This document shows, piece after piece, positions 1-8,455 of a DNA stretch of 64,000 nucleotides; within the stretch, counting starts at the first letter, position 1, and each line of letters begins with the position of its first letter. The notes under the pieces are model-generated. The model was not told where the DNA came from, did no database searches, and saw nothing but the letters and a program-made list of their open reading frames with translations. Position numbers and translations under genes: made by a program. The stretch is from Mesohalobacter halotolerans. Lineage in GTDB: Bacteria; Bacteroidota; Bacteroidia; Flavobacteriales; Flavobacteriaceae. The DNA lies in contig NZ_SWMU01000004.1 in the NCBI RefSeq assembly GCF_006120725.1, positions 124,001-188,000 of the forward strand. Reading direction: 5' to 3'.

Positions 1-2388
1 AAAAAAGTCAGAGTCTCGTGTATCATTAAATAAAAATGTCCCTAAAAACAGACGAACATTAATTTGCCTATTGTTTTCATAAAGTCTCCTAAAAGTAGCT
101 GTAGCAAATATTTTACTAAATTTTTGTGCAATTTCATAATCGATTGAAGCCACAAAAAAGCGATCCAAATTTTTGTTTTGATACGTATATCTCGCATTAA
201 ACACATTGTAGTCGGGATCGTCTACTGTATTTGTAATATCTCTATCACGGCGCACGTTGACCGTACGCAAGGTTAAAAATTGTCGCTTATTACTTCTACG
301 ATCTTTGTTGTTGCGATACATTAAAGTCAAAAAACCAGAATAGCGTTCAAAAAATAAGTCAAAATTGTAAGAAAACCGAGATCCATTAATCCCCATTTTT
401 ACGCCAAATAAATCTTTGTTGTATTGCCAAGACGTATAGTTTATTGAAGCTGAACCTACTAATGCACCACTATTAAATCCATATTTGGGTGATAGTTTAT
501 AATCAAATTGTCTTGGTAGAAAGGTGCCGTTATAAAGTTTTGGTCCAATAGAAATACCATCGTAGAGATTGTAAGAAAATTCAGGCATGACAAAAAGTTG
601 ATTGTATTTTGGATCTTCTACATCTTCTAAAAGCCTGACCTGTATAGGCTTGTTAAATAGTTTTGTAACGCCTTTATAGTTATTTCGTTTGTTGACCTCC
701 GGTATTACTGCATCATGATTTAAACCTACTCTTTGAGCAGATTTTCTAGCCACTTTTACTGCTATGATACTATCAAAGGGTTCAATCCACATTTTGTCTA
801 TAACCTTTTTATCTTTTAACCAAAACAAAGACACGGGAACTTTAGTTTTGTTTCTGTTAATAATTTTGATTTTTAAAGAGTCTTTTTCTCGTTTGAGTGA
901 CTTGATTTTAAAATCTATAGGACTTTTTAAATTTGTGTAATCTTCAAAAAACCAATCGATATTCTTTTCAGTGGTTTGACTAAGATATTTTTTAAAGTCC
1001 TTCACTTCAGAAAACTGAAGTTTATGATGTTTATAAAAAAGTTGAATGCCTTTTGAGACTGATTCTCTGGATGTATAGTGTTTTAAAAAATTCATACCAA
1101 GACCAGCTTGATAAGGATTTGCAATTTTCTGATTAAATTTAATTAATGAATCTTGGGGTGTGTTTAAGGATTGTTGTAGATTATTTCTAGTCACATTTTT
1201 ATATAAAAAATCATACTGATCGTTAAAATCCAAGTCTGCTACATGAAACCACTTAATCACATAAAAGTCACTCAGCTTTCCAAGCAATTTCATTTTAGGA
1301 TAATACGTGTTGACATAATCGATTATTAAACTGATCTGAATAGCGTCAAGCATCCATTTGTCCTGTCGGGTGTTTATGAGGATAGTATTTTTTAAGTATT
1401 TTGCTGTTAGGGCTTTAATCAATTTGATATCGTACTGAAATCCATCTGGAAATGGACGTATAAAAGCAGGGAGTTGGTTTAAACCATATACAGGTGCGGT
1501 TTGGTAATCTTCCTCTGAAACCAATATATTTTCAAATGGATAAAATCCTAAGTTTTGATCTAAATACTCTAAAATTCGATGAGCAATAATCGATTTGATT
1601 TCAGCTTGAAGGTCATCTGATTCAATATTGGTAACTAAGGTCGAGAAGTCTGTCTTAATAATATCAAAGTTTTGCTTTCGTTGAATGTAGATATCTGTAT
1701 CAACTGTACTTTGATTGGGAAAATCATAAATTTTTTGATTGCCAATTTCCCGGACAGTTTCACCTTTGAAAGAAGTTGTCAAGTCGTAACCAGAGGGCAG
1801 ATTAAATTTTAATTTTATATCAAAAACCTGCTGTGGCATATCAAAGAGTCTTCTGTGAGAATAAATAAACCATCGATTTTTGTAAAATGCTGGTTTTAGT
1901 AGCCAATATTTAAGTTTGAGCTGATTTTCTTCAAATCCAAAGTTTGTAAACTTAGCATCAGGAGCTTTGATAAGATAATTTATCTCGAAAGTAAAAGTAT
2001 GTCCATCTGCTAAAGCTTGGTCTAGCTTTATTTGAATAACATCCGGATAGTTAACAGGTCTTTTCCAAAAGAGCTCTTGTCCATTGTGCTTTAGATTTTT
2101 TATAGTTGTACCGCCGCGTTCATCTTTCCCGGCAAAGTGAAATTTTCTCACAAACTCTTCAGAAAAGCACTGTCCCAAAGCACTTTTTTTATCAGAAAAG
2201 GCATTGATCCAGTCGTATAAATAAATATATTCTAGCGGCTTACCTGTTTCGTTTTTAAAATTAATTTGCTGCTGTATCGACAATGTTTTGCTGTCATCTA
2301 ATAAAGTTGCTTCAACTTGCATTTCATGTTGTGAAAATACAAGAGAAGTGATCCAAAATAAGAGGTATGAAAGTTTAAAAGTTTTCAA
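1..2388 (-). CDS. M1-aminopeptidase-like protein with C-terminal barrel, catalytically degenerate (partial, C-terminus off window)
   Basis: I translated this by hand: 796 codons are open to the window edge. It starts with TTG at 2388, whose bases overlap the TGA stop of the upstream gene (TTGA, 2385-2388), which implies translational coupling. A signal peptide (KTFKLSYLLFWITSLVFSQ) leads. The N-terminal half follows the layout of M1 metallopeptidases (a beta-rich first domain, then a segment ending YGLNQLPAFIRPFP). However, no HExxH zinc motif is present where the catalytic helix should lie; that stretch reads NTRQDKWMLDAIQISL. The last third (from about residue 610) is rich in alternating beta strands (RFDYKLSPKYG, ASINYTSW), as in an outer-membrane barrel. 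This matches a flavobacterial family of protease-dead M1-like outer-membrane proteins. Function is unknown; a scaffold or binding role is inference. Confidence 0.7.
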   Translation of the reverse strand, partial: MKTFKLSYLLFWITSLVFSQHEMQVEATLLDDSKTLSIQQQINFKNETGKPLEYIYLYDWINAFSDKKSALGQCFSEEFVRKFHFAGKDERGGTTIKNLKHNGQELFWKRPVNYPDVIQIKLDQALADGHTFTFEINYLIKAPDAKFTNFGFEENQLKLKYWLLKPAFYKNRWFIYSHRRLFDMPQQVFDIKLKFNLPSGYDLTTSFKGETVREIGNQKIYDFPNQSTVDTDIYIQRKQNFDIIKTDFSTLVTNIESDDLQAEIKSIIAHRILEYLDQNLGFYPFENILVSEEDYQTAPVYGLNQLPAFIRPFPDGFQYDIKLIKALTAKYLKNTILINTRQDKWMLDAIQISLIIDYVNTYYPKMKLLGKLSDFYVIKWFHVADLDFNDQYDFLYKNVTRNNLQQSLNTPQDSLIKFNQKIANPYQAGLGMNFLKHYTSRESVSKGIQLFYKHHKLQFSEVKDFKKYLSQTTEKNIDWFFEDYTNLKSPIDFKIKSLKREKDSLKIKIINRNKTKVPVSLFWLKDKKVIDKMWIEPFDSIIAVKVARKSAQRVGLNHDAVIPEVNKRNNYKGVTKLFNKPIQVRLLEDVEDPKYNQLFVMPEFSYNLYDGISIGPKLYNGTFLPRQFDYKLSPKYGFNSGALVGSASINYTSWQYNKDLFGVKMGINGSRFSYNFDLFFERYSGFLTLMYRNNKDRRSNKRQFLTLRTVNVRRDRDITNTVDDPDYNVFNARYTYQNKNLDRFFVASIDYEIAQKFSKIFATATFRRLYENNRQINVRLFLGTFLFNDTRDSDFF

Positions 2389-3635
2389 TGCGATACTACA
2401 AATTTTAAAGCTTTTCCTCGGTTGGCCTTTAGCATAAAAATACCGTTAGGTAGATCCTCAACAGGAATATGTATTGTTGAATTCAAAACGTCTATCGTTT
2501 TTATTTGTTGCCCTAAAGTGTTATAGATATTGAGCTTTTTGATATCAGAAAGGTAAATTTCAGAAACTTCAACAATCAATTGACTATCGACAATATTTCC
2601 CTCAGAAAATTCAAGTATTTTTTGAACTGAAGAATCCTGAATATTTAAAAAATTTTGATTCAATTCCAGATCCATAACAACAGGTAAATGATCGCTCATA
2701 TTCCAGAGTAAATTTCTGATGTTTTGAGAAAAACTTCCCGAACATGACGTATCGCTTATGTCTTCATTAAAACAATTGCCATTATTTCCCAACGCTTGAT
2801 AAGACCCACTTTCATAATACACTTCATGATTTGGGTCTAATAGGTTTGCTGAAGTAAATATAAAATCAAAACGATCATCCAGACCACCACCGGCACCAAA
2901 ATCATTAAAGCTATTGTTACTTTCTCTAGTGCTTTGAGTATGCACATTTGAAAACGCAAAATTGGTATGCCAATCGCCTAATTGATTAATTGGGTCGTTC
3001 ATAGGGATATTGGTGTTTCCTATAAACAACTGTTGAAATCCGCTTTCATTGGCATTGTAAAAGTTAAAGTCTCCAGCAAAAATCACATTAGCAGTCAAAC
3101 TGAGATTTGCATTGATATAATTGGTGAAATTTTGTGCCATATTAAATCGAATTTGCTCATTTGTCATACCTTGACTAGCCTTAAAATGAGCTACAAAAAA
3201 TTCAATAATAATAGGATTGATATCAGATTGAGTTGTTATGGCTTTGAGTTGATAGCGATTGATATCTCTCAAAGAAGTTTGAATAATATCAGTAAGTTCT
3301 AAACTAAATTTATCTGTATTGTAAAATAACAATTGGTTGAGTGAAGTCCCATTACCAGAAGTGTTTAAAACAAAAGGTACAGCTGCGTAAATAGGTTGTG
3401 CATCGTTTAAAGCTTGGTTGAGAATTAAATCCGCACCAACTTGATTTTGCAATTCAGCGACCATAAAAATATCAGGGTTAACCGCATCTATAATATCTTT
3501 TAAAATTAATTCTCTATTACTTGGCGGTGCTTCTGGAAATTCCAAAAGATTATAAAACATAATTGTAGCGGAGCCTTGAGACCAAACCGCCAAACTCCAC
3601 AGCATGAATATACCGGCATAAATCGAACATCGCAT
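2385..3635 (-). CDS. secreted endonuclease/exonuclease/phosphatase family protein with T9SS type A sorting domain
   Basis: A 416-residue exported protein. The signal peptide (IFMLWSLAVWSQ) is followed by an EEP fold: the metal-binding Glu in MVAELQNQ (about 57-64), VIFAGDFNF (about 182-190, the DxN motif) and the terminal SDHLPV (about 313-318, the catalytic Asp-His). These are the hallmark residues of DNase I-like nucleases and phosphoesterases, so they look intact. From about residue 345 a T9SS type A tail follows (LNIYNTLGQQIKTI, then LPNGIFMLKA and a basic end), so the enzyme is probably secreted or surface-attached through T9SS. The substrate (extracellular DNA or another phosphodiester) cannot be told. 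The gene sits 11 bp after the LOG gene and its stop overlaps the next start, so it is the third gene of a uvrA-led transcript. Confidence 0.85.
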   Translation of the reverse strand: MRCSIYAGIFMLWSLAVWSQGSATIMFYNLLEFPEAPPSNRELILKDIIDAVNPDIFMVAELQNQVGADLILNQALNDAQPIYAAVPFVLNTSGNGTSLNQLLFYNTDKFSLELTDIIQTSLRDINRYQLKAITTQSDINPIIIEFFVAHFKASQGMTNEQIRFNMAQNFTNYINANLSLTANVIFAGDFNFYNANESGFQQLFIGNTNIPMNDPINQLGDWHTNFAFSNVHTQSTRESNNSFNDFGAGGGLDDRFDFIFTSANLLDPNHEVYYESGSYQALGNNGNCFNEDISDTSCSGSFSQNIRNLLWNMSDHLPVVMDLELNQNFLNIQDSSVQKILEFSEGNIVDSQLIVEVSEIYLSDIKKLNIYNTLGQQIKTIDVLNSTIHIPVEDLPNGIFMLKANRGKALKFVVSH

Positions 3636-3646
3636 CAGTCAATAAT

Positions 3647-4348
3647 TTAAAAATTGGGGCTAAGGTCGTATTTGTTATAAAACTTGTCTAGAATATCGGT
3701 CACTTCATCTTCATGGTCTACAAGATGAATTAAATCTAAATCACTTTCACTAACCGTTTCATAGGTATTGACCATCACCAATTTTATCCAATCAATCAAA
3801 CCAGACCAAAAATCTTTACCGACTAAAATGATGGGAAATTTATCAATTTTATTGGTTTGTATCAAAGTAATAGATTCAAACAATTCATCTAAAGTACCAA
3901 AACCACCTGGCATGACCACAAAACCCTGTGAATATTTTACAAACATGACTTTACGCACAAAAAAGTAATCAAATTCTAAATTTTTATCCTTATCAATATA
4001 AGGGTTGTCGTGTTGCTCAAAAGGTAATTCTATATTTAGACCTACTGAAGTTCCACCACCTTGATGTGCTCCCTTATTGGCCGCTTCCATAATACCTGGA
4101 CCGCCGCCAGAAATTATACCGTAACCTTGTTCAACAATTTTTTCAGCAACTTTTACAGCCAATTCATAATACGGGTTTTCAGGTTTCATCCGTGCTGAAC
4201 CAAAAATAGACACACATGGGCCAATTTCAGACATGCGTTCGTAACCATAAACAAACTCGCTCATGATTTTAAATAGCGCCCAGCTGTCATTGGTTTTAAT
4301 TTCGTTCCAATTCTTAAAATGTTTATTTACCATATCATCATATTTCAA
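3647..4348 (-). CDS. LOG family protein (TIGR00730 type Rossmann fold)
   Basis: A 233-residue cytosolic protein. It carries the two signatures of the lysine-decarboxylase-like/LOG family: SGGGPGIMEAANKGA (about 80-94) and PGGFGTLDE (about 147-155), the latter holding the GGxGTxxE motif whose Glu and Arg-contacting residues act in nucleoside 5'-monophosphate phosphoribohydrolases. Characterised LOG enzymes release cytokinin bases from riboside monophosphates; in bacteria outside plants the physiological substrate is generally unclear. An N-terminal extension of about 40 residues precedes the fold, as in many Bacteroidota members. It begins 8 bp after the uvrA stop, so the two are almost certainly cotranscribed. 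The family assignment is firm, the substrate is not. Confidence 0.9.
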   Translation of the reverse strand: MKYDDMVNKHFKNWNEIKTNDSWALFKIMSEFVYGYERMSEIGPCVSIFGSARMKPENPYYELAVKVAEKIVEQGYGIISGGGPGIMEAANKGAHQGGGTSVGLNIELPFEQHDNPYIDKDKNLEFDYFFVRKVMFVKYSQGFVVMPGGFGTLDELFESITLIQTNKIDKFPIILVGKDFWSGLIDWIKLVMVNTYETVSESDLDLIHLVDHEDEVTDILDKFYNKYDLSPNF

Positions 4349-4356
4349 AAAGACTG

Positions 4357-7188
4357 CTAATTTAATTCTTTTTTGAGATACTTTGCTGTATAAGACTTCT
4401 TGTCTTTTATGATTTGTTCAGGTGTACCCTTAGCAACGAGTTGTCCACCAGCTTGACCACCTTCATAACCGATGTCAAAAATATAATCAGCCATTTTGAT
4501 GACATCCATATTGTGTTCTATAATCAGAACGGTATTGCCTTTGTCAACCAGTTTATTCAATACATTCATCAACACTCGAATATCTTCAAAATGCAGACCT
4601 GTTGTTGGTTCATCAAGAATATAAAACGTATTTCCCGTAGCAATTTTAGATAATTCTGTGGCTAATTTAATTCGCTGTGCTTCGCCTCCGGAAAGCGTTG
4701 TGCTTTGTTGTCCTAAAGTAATATAACCTAAACCCACATCTTTAATTGTTTTGAGTTTGCGATAAATTTTGGGAATGGGTTCAAAAAATGCTGTTGCCTC
4801 GTCTATGGTCATTTGCAAAACATCACTGATGGATTGACCTTTATAACGAATTTCAAGGGTTTCTCTATTAAAACGCTTTCCGTAGCAAGTTTCACATTCA
4901 ACATAAACATCAGGTAAGAAATTCATTTCAATTACCTTTAATCCTGCACCGCGGCAGGTTTCACACCGTCCGCCTTTGACGTTAAAACTAAATCGACCGG
5001 GTTTGTAGCCTCTGATTTGCGCTTCTGGAGTTTTTGAAAATAATTTTCGTATTTCATCAAAAACCCCTGTATAGGTGGCCGGATTGGATCGAGGTGTCCT
5101 CCCAATGGGTTTTTGATTGATGTCTATAACTTTATCTAAATGTTTTAAACCACGAACACTTTTATACGGTAAAGGTTCTTTGACACCATTAAAGTAATGG
5201 TTATTCAAAATGGGATAAAGTGTTTCGTTAATCAAAGTCGATTTACCACTTCCTGAGACGCCAGTGACAAGAATTAATTGCCCGAGCGGAATTTTAATGC
5301 TGACGTTTTTTAGATTATGTCCTGTCGCGCCAACCAAATGTAAGTGTTTACCATTACCTTTTCGACGTTTCTTGGGAACTTCAATTTCTTTTTGTCCATT
5401 GAGGTATTGTGCCGTTTCAGTCTGGTGTTTTAAAACTTGTTTAGGTGAACCTTGACTGATAATTTCACCGCCATCTTTGCCAGCAAAAGGACCAATATCA
5501 ATGATGTGATCTGCATTGAGCATCATATCCTTGTCGTGCTCTACAACAATAATCGAGTTGCCAATATCTCTCAAATATTTTAAGGAATTGATAAGCTTTT
5601 CGTTATCACGCTGATGTAACCCAATACTGGGTTCGTCTAAAATATACAACACGCCAACCAACTGAGAACCAATTTGTGTGGCAATACGTATTCGTTGGGC
5701 TTCGCCGCCAGACAAAGTCTTTGACCCGCGGTTGAGATTGAGATAAGTCAACCCCACATCAATTAAAAATTGTAATCGTGTTTTAATTTCCTTGATGATC
5801 TCCTCTCCTATTTTAAGTTCGGACTTTGAAAGTTTTTTTGGTAAATGTTTAATAATTTCAAACAGCTCTAAAATATCCTTGTCAACATAATCTGAAATAT
5901 TATGATTATTGATTTTATAATGTAATGCCATTTTTTTCAATCGACTGCCTTCACATGATGGACATAAAATATGATCCATGTATTTTTTTGCCCAACGTTT
6001 TAATGAAGTTGAAGTTTGCCTACCATTATAAGTGTTTTCAATAAATGTTGCCACACCTTCAAAATCATAACGATGTTCAATATCCATTTTCATGGTTTCA
6101 TTATAATGCTTAAAAGTGGCTTTACCACCGTTCAAAATAACATTTAGTGCATCTTTTGGGATTTTGTTTATAGGATCAGACAGCTTAAAATCAAAATGTA
6201 AGGCTATTTCTTTAAGTTGCTTAAACACCCAATTATTTTTAGCTTTACCATGAGGTTCAATTCCACCTTTGTTGATGGATAAACTATCGTCGGGAATAAT
6301 TTTTTCTGGGTTTACGACATATTTTTGTCCTAATCCATTACAATCGGGACAGGCGCCTTTAGGCGAATTAAATGAAAACGTATTGGGTTCAGGATTAGGA
6401 TATGCAATTCCAGTTGTAGGACACATCAACTCTCGACTAAAAAATACAGGTTTGTTTTGGTCTTTAACTAAAACCATCAAAGTGTTTTGACCTAATTTCA
6501 TGGCCGTTTTGATGCTGTCTGACAATCGCTTTTTGATTGATGGCTTATCTTCAACTTTTAAGCGATCAACAACAATTTCAATATCATGGGTTTTATAACG
6601 GTCAACTTTCAAACCTTTCACGAGGTCTTTGATTTCCCCATCAATTCTGACTTTTACAAAACCTTGCTTGGCGATTTGTTCAAACAGTTCTCGGTAATGG
6701 CCTTTTCGAGAGCGAATTTTAGGGGCGAGAATATTAATGGATTTTCCTTCAAAATCTCTTAATATTTTATCTAAAATCTGGTCATCAGTGTAACTGACCA
6801 TTTTTTCGCCTGTTTTATAACTGTAAGCTGTGCCAACTCGGGCAAAAAGCAAACGTAAAAAATCATAGACCTCAGTAATAGTACCAACTGTGCTTCGTGG
6901 ACTGCGACTCGTGGTTTTTTGTTCGATGGCTATCACAGGTGATAGACCATCAATTTTATCAACATCTGGACGCTCTAAATTACCTAGAAATTGTCTGGCA
7001 TAGGCTGAAAAGGTTTCAATATATCGACGTTGACCTTCAGCGTAAATCGTATCAAAAGCTAATGAAGATTTGCCCGAACCCGATAAACCTGTGATCACCA
7101 CAAGCTGATTTCGTGGAATTTTAACGTCAATATTTTTCAGGTTATGAGCTCTTGCGCCTAAAACCTCAATGGCTTCTTCAGCTTTCAA
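4357..7188 (-). CDS. uvrA: excinuclease ABC subunit A
   Basis: A 943-residue DNA damage sensor of nucleotide excision repair, which loads UvrB at lesions. Two ABC modules are seen: Walker A GLSGSGKSS near residue 34 and GVSGSGKST near 645, each paired with LSGGEAQR (about 494 and 833) and LDEP Walker B motifs. Zinc-finger cysteines occur at CPDCNGLG (about 281) and CETCRGAG/CETCYGKR (about 745-775). Length is normal for the family. The start is TTG (complement of 7186-7188): no ATG lies nearby, and the following EAIEVLGARAHNLKN matches the family N-terminus. A -7 box lies about 28 bases upstream. It leads a transcript with the LOG, EEP and M1-like genes; only uvrA has a clear DNA-repair role. 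Confidence 0.98.
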   Translation of the reverse strand: MKAEEAIEVLGARAHNLKNIDVKIPRNQLVVITGLSGSGKSSLAFDTIYAEGQRRYIETFSAYARQFLGNLERPDVDKIDGLSPVIAIEQKTTSRSPRSTVGTITEVYDFLRLLFARVGTAYSYKTGEKMVSYTDDQILDKILRDFEGKSINILAPKIRSRKGHYRELFEQIAKQGFVKVRIDGEIKDLVKGLKVDRYKTHDIEIVVDRLKVEDKPSIKKRLSDSIKTAMKLGQNTLMVLVKDQNKPVFFSRELMCPTTGIAYPNPEPNTFSFNSPKGACPDCNGLGQKYVVNPEKIIPDDSLSINKGGIEPHGKAKNNWVFKQLKEIALHFDFKLSDPINKIPKDALNVILNGGKATFKHYNETMKMDIEHRYDFEGVATFIENTYNGRQTSTSLKRWAKKYMDHILCPSCEGSRLKKMALHYKINNHNISDYVDKDILELFEIIKHLPKKLSKSELKIGEEIIKEIKTRLQFLIDVGLTYLNLNRGSKTLSGGEAQRIRIATQIGSQLVGVLYILDEPSIGLHQRDNEKLINSLKYLRDIGNSIIVVEHDKDMMLNADHIIDIGPFAGKDGGEIISQGSPKQVLKHQTETAQYLNGQKEIEVPKKRRKGNGKHLHLVGATGHNLKNVSIKIPLGQLILVTGVSGSGKSTLINETLYPILNNHYFNGVKEPLPYKSVRGLKHLDKVIDINQKPIGRTPRSNPATYTGVFDEIRKLFSKTPEAQIRGYKPGRFSFNVKGGRCETCRGAGLKVIEMNFLPDVYVECETCYGKRFNRETLEIRYKGQSISDVLQMTIDEATAFFEPIPKIYRKLKTIKDVGLGYITLGQQSTTLSGGEAQRIKLATELSKIATGNTFYILDEPTTGLHFEDIRVLMNVLNKLVDKGNTVLIIEHNMDVIKMADYIFDIGYEGGQAGGQLVAKGTPEQIIKDKKSYTAKYLKKELN

Positions 7189-7215
7189 TAGTGTTTGGTT
7201 TTAAAATACAATCTG

Positions 7216-7223
7216 CAAATCTA
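7216..7223 (-). promoter_or_regulatory. putative -7 promoter element of uvrA
   Basis: The minus strand reads TAGATTTG, matching the Bacteroidota housekeeping -7 consensus TAnnTTTG. It lies 27 bases before the TTG start of uvrA. No convincing -33 TTG was found at the usual 17-23 base spacing, so this rests on the -7 box alone. Confidence 0.5.
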
Positions 7224-7354
7224 CTTAAAGGGTTTTAAACTTTAGGCTGAGCAAAGTATAATTAAACTTAAAAAGTTTTTAAAATTAAATTTGGATAAAG
7301 CCATAAATACTCAAATAACATTAATAATTGTATTGGCGGATTAATTAATCATTC

Positions 7355-8308
7355 TCATCGTTTTCGCTTACGTTTAGCGCGATATTCTTCAATAGCCTTT
7401 TTTGTAGTCAACCAGTTTCGACCTTCTTTATGAGCGTCAATTTTTCCTTGTCTTGCTAAGAGGCTAAGATATTCCTGACCATAAGGCAATCTTTCTTCTT
7501 GAACGAGATTTGAAATTTTTCTAAAATTCAAATCATTATCTGGAAGTGAACTGATATAAATATTCATCGTGCGCTCTAAAGCTTGAGCCATCAGCAAACT
7601 GAGTTTGTAATAATTACCGTTATTGGCCGAATTGAGCGCTGTGTAATACTTTTTGCGGTCATTAGTAAGAATTATGGCTGGCGTAAACCCAACCTTAAGC
7701 AAAAGTAAATTCATAACTAAGCGAACCGTTCGGCCATTACCATCAAAAAAAGGATGAATCCACACAAACTTATGATGAAAAACAGTTGCCAACTCAATAT
7801 CATTGAGCTGAAGGGGATTTTCTATGACAAAAGTAATAAGTTCATCTAGTAAATCTGGCACTTTAAGCGCATTTGGTGGCATAAAGTTAGTCCCAGAAAT
7901 ACGCACACCAGCATTACGAAGTCTTCCAGCATAGTCATCTTCTATGCTTCTTAAAACATAGCGATGAATGTCTAAGATATCTCCAGCTTTAAGCTGATAA
8001 TCTTTACTGACAAGTTTATACAAATACTGCAGAGCTATTTCATGATTTTTGACTTCAAAATGTTCTCTAAGCGATTTACCTTTTATAGTAACGCCTTCTT
8101 GCAAAACCATTTGAGTTTCGCGAAGTGTAAGTGTATTTCCTTCTATGTGATTAGAATAGTAAGTCCACTCTACCGATAAAGCCTCTTTTATTTTTTGCAA
8201 AGCAATCTGTGGAAGCGGTCTTGCGTCGTGCAAAAGCTTCTTTTTTTCGTAAAGCCTGTCGTAAGTGGCTTGTAGCTTTTCTCTATAGGTCAAATCTATA
8301 TTCCACAT
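7355..8308 (-). CDS. Fic family protein (class II, with C-terminal HTH-like segment)
   Basis: A 317-residue Fic-domain protein, expected to transfer AMP (or another NMP) from a nucleotide to target hydroxyls. The catalytic loop IHPFFDGNGRTVR (about 185-197) has the full HPFx(D/E)GNGR motif. An N-terminal inhibitory helix is visible as SNHIEGN (about 56-62), fitting the class II (S/T)xxxE(G/N) rule in which the Glu blocks the ATP gamma-phosphate site until relieved. After about residue 255 a segment resembling an excisionase/MerR-like winged helix follows (YGQEYLSLLARQGKIDA, then GRNWLTTKKAIEEY) with a very basic tail. That suggests DNA binding and perhaps autoregulation through the inverted repeat in its own promoter. 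The gene stands alone, divergent from the ABC exporter. No toxin or antitoxin partner is adjacent. Confidence 0.92.
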   Translation of the reverse strand: MWNIDLTYREKLQATYDRLYEKKKLLHDARPLPQIALQKIKEALSVEWTYYSNHIEGNTLTLRETQMVLQEGVTIKGKSLREHFEVKNHEIALQYLYKLVSKDYQLKAGDILDIHRYVLRSIEDDYAGRLRNAGVRISGTNFMPPNALKVPDLLDELITFVIENPLQLNDIELATVFHHKFVWIHPFFDGNGRTVRLVMNLLLLKVGFTPAIILTNDRKKYYTALNSANNGNYYKLSLLMAQALERTMNIYISSLPDNDLNFRKISNLVQEERLPYGQEYLSLLARQGKIDAHKEGRNWLTTKKAIEEYRAKRKRKR

Positions 8309-8312
8309 ACCA

Positions 8313-8320
8313 CAAATATA
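8313..8320 (-). promoter_or_regulatory. putative -7 promoter element of the fic gene
   Basis: The minus strand reads TATATTTG, a perfect TAnnTTTG match, ending only 5 bases before the ATG at 8308. Transcription would begin at or next to the start codon, giving a leaderless or nearly leaderless mRNA. This placement depends on the family start site being right. Confidence 0.45.
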
Positions 8321-8329
8321 TATATTTAT

Positions 8330-8363
8330 TATCGGTAATACAAATATTTTGATATATCCGATA
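8330..8363. promoter_or_regulatory. inverted repeat TATCGG...CCGATA in the fic/ABC divergent promoter region
   Basis: TATCGG at 8330-8335 is mirrored by CCGATA at 8358-8363, with a 22-base A+T-rich gap. Arm centres are about 28 bases apart, near three helical turns. It sits directly upstream of the fic -7 box. Because the Fic protein carries a DNA-binding-like C-terminus, this is a candidate operator for Fic itself; that link is inference. Confidence 0.4.
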
Positions 8364-8438
8364 TTAATATAAATTTTCTTTTTGACTTAATGTCCCTTAA
8401 ACTTCTGTTATTATGAGGAAGGAACTAAATTTAAAATG

Positions 8439-8446
8439 TAAATTTG
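8439..8446 (+). promoter_or_regulatory. putative -7 promoter element of the ABC exporter gene
   Basis: The sequence TAAATTTG matches TAnnTTTG exactly and ends 9 bases before the ATG at 8456. The only longer in-frame start (TTG at 8444) lies inside this box, so it is unlikely to be translated. The leader would be only a few bases long. Confidence 0.5.
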
Positions 8447-8455
8447 CGCTCGGTC

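Noticed and set aside
8444-8455. Upstream TTG start for the ABC exporter
   Set aside because: It lies inside the -7 box TAAATTTG, so it would not be transcribed; ATG 8456 opens a normal exporter N-terminus.
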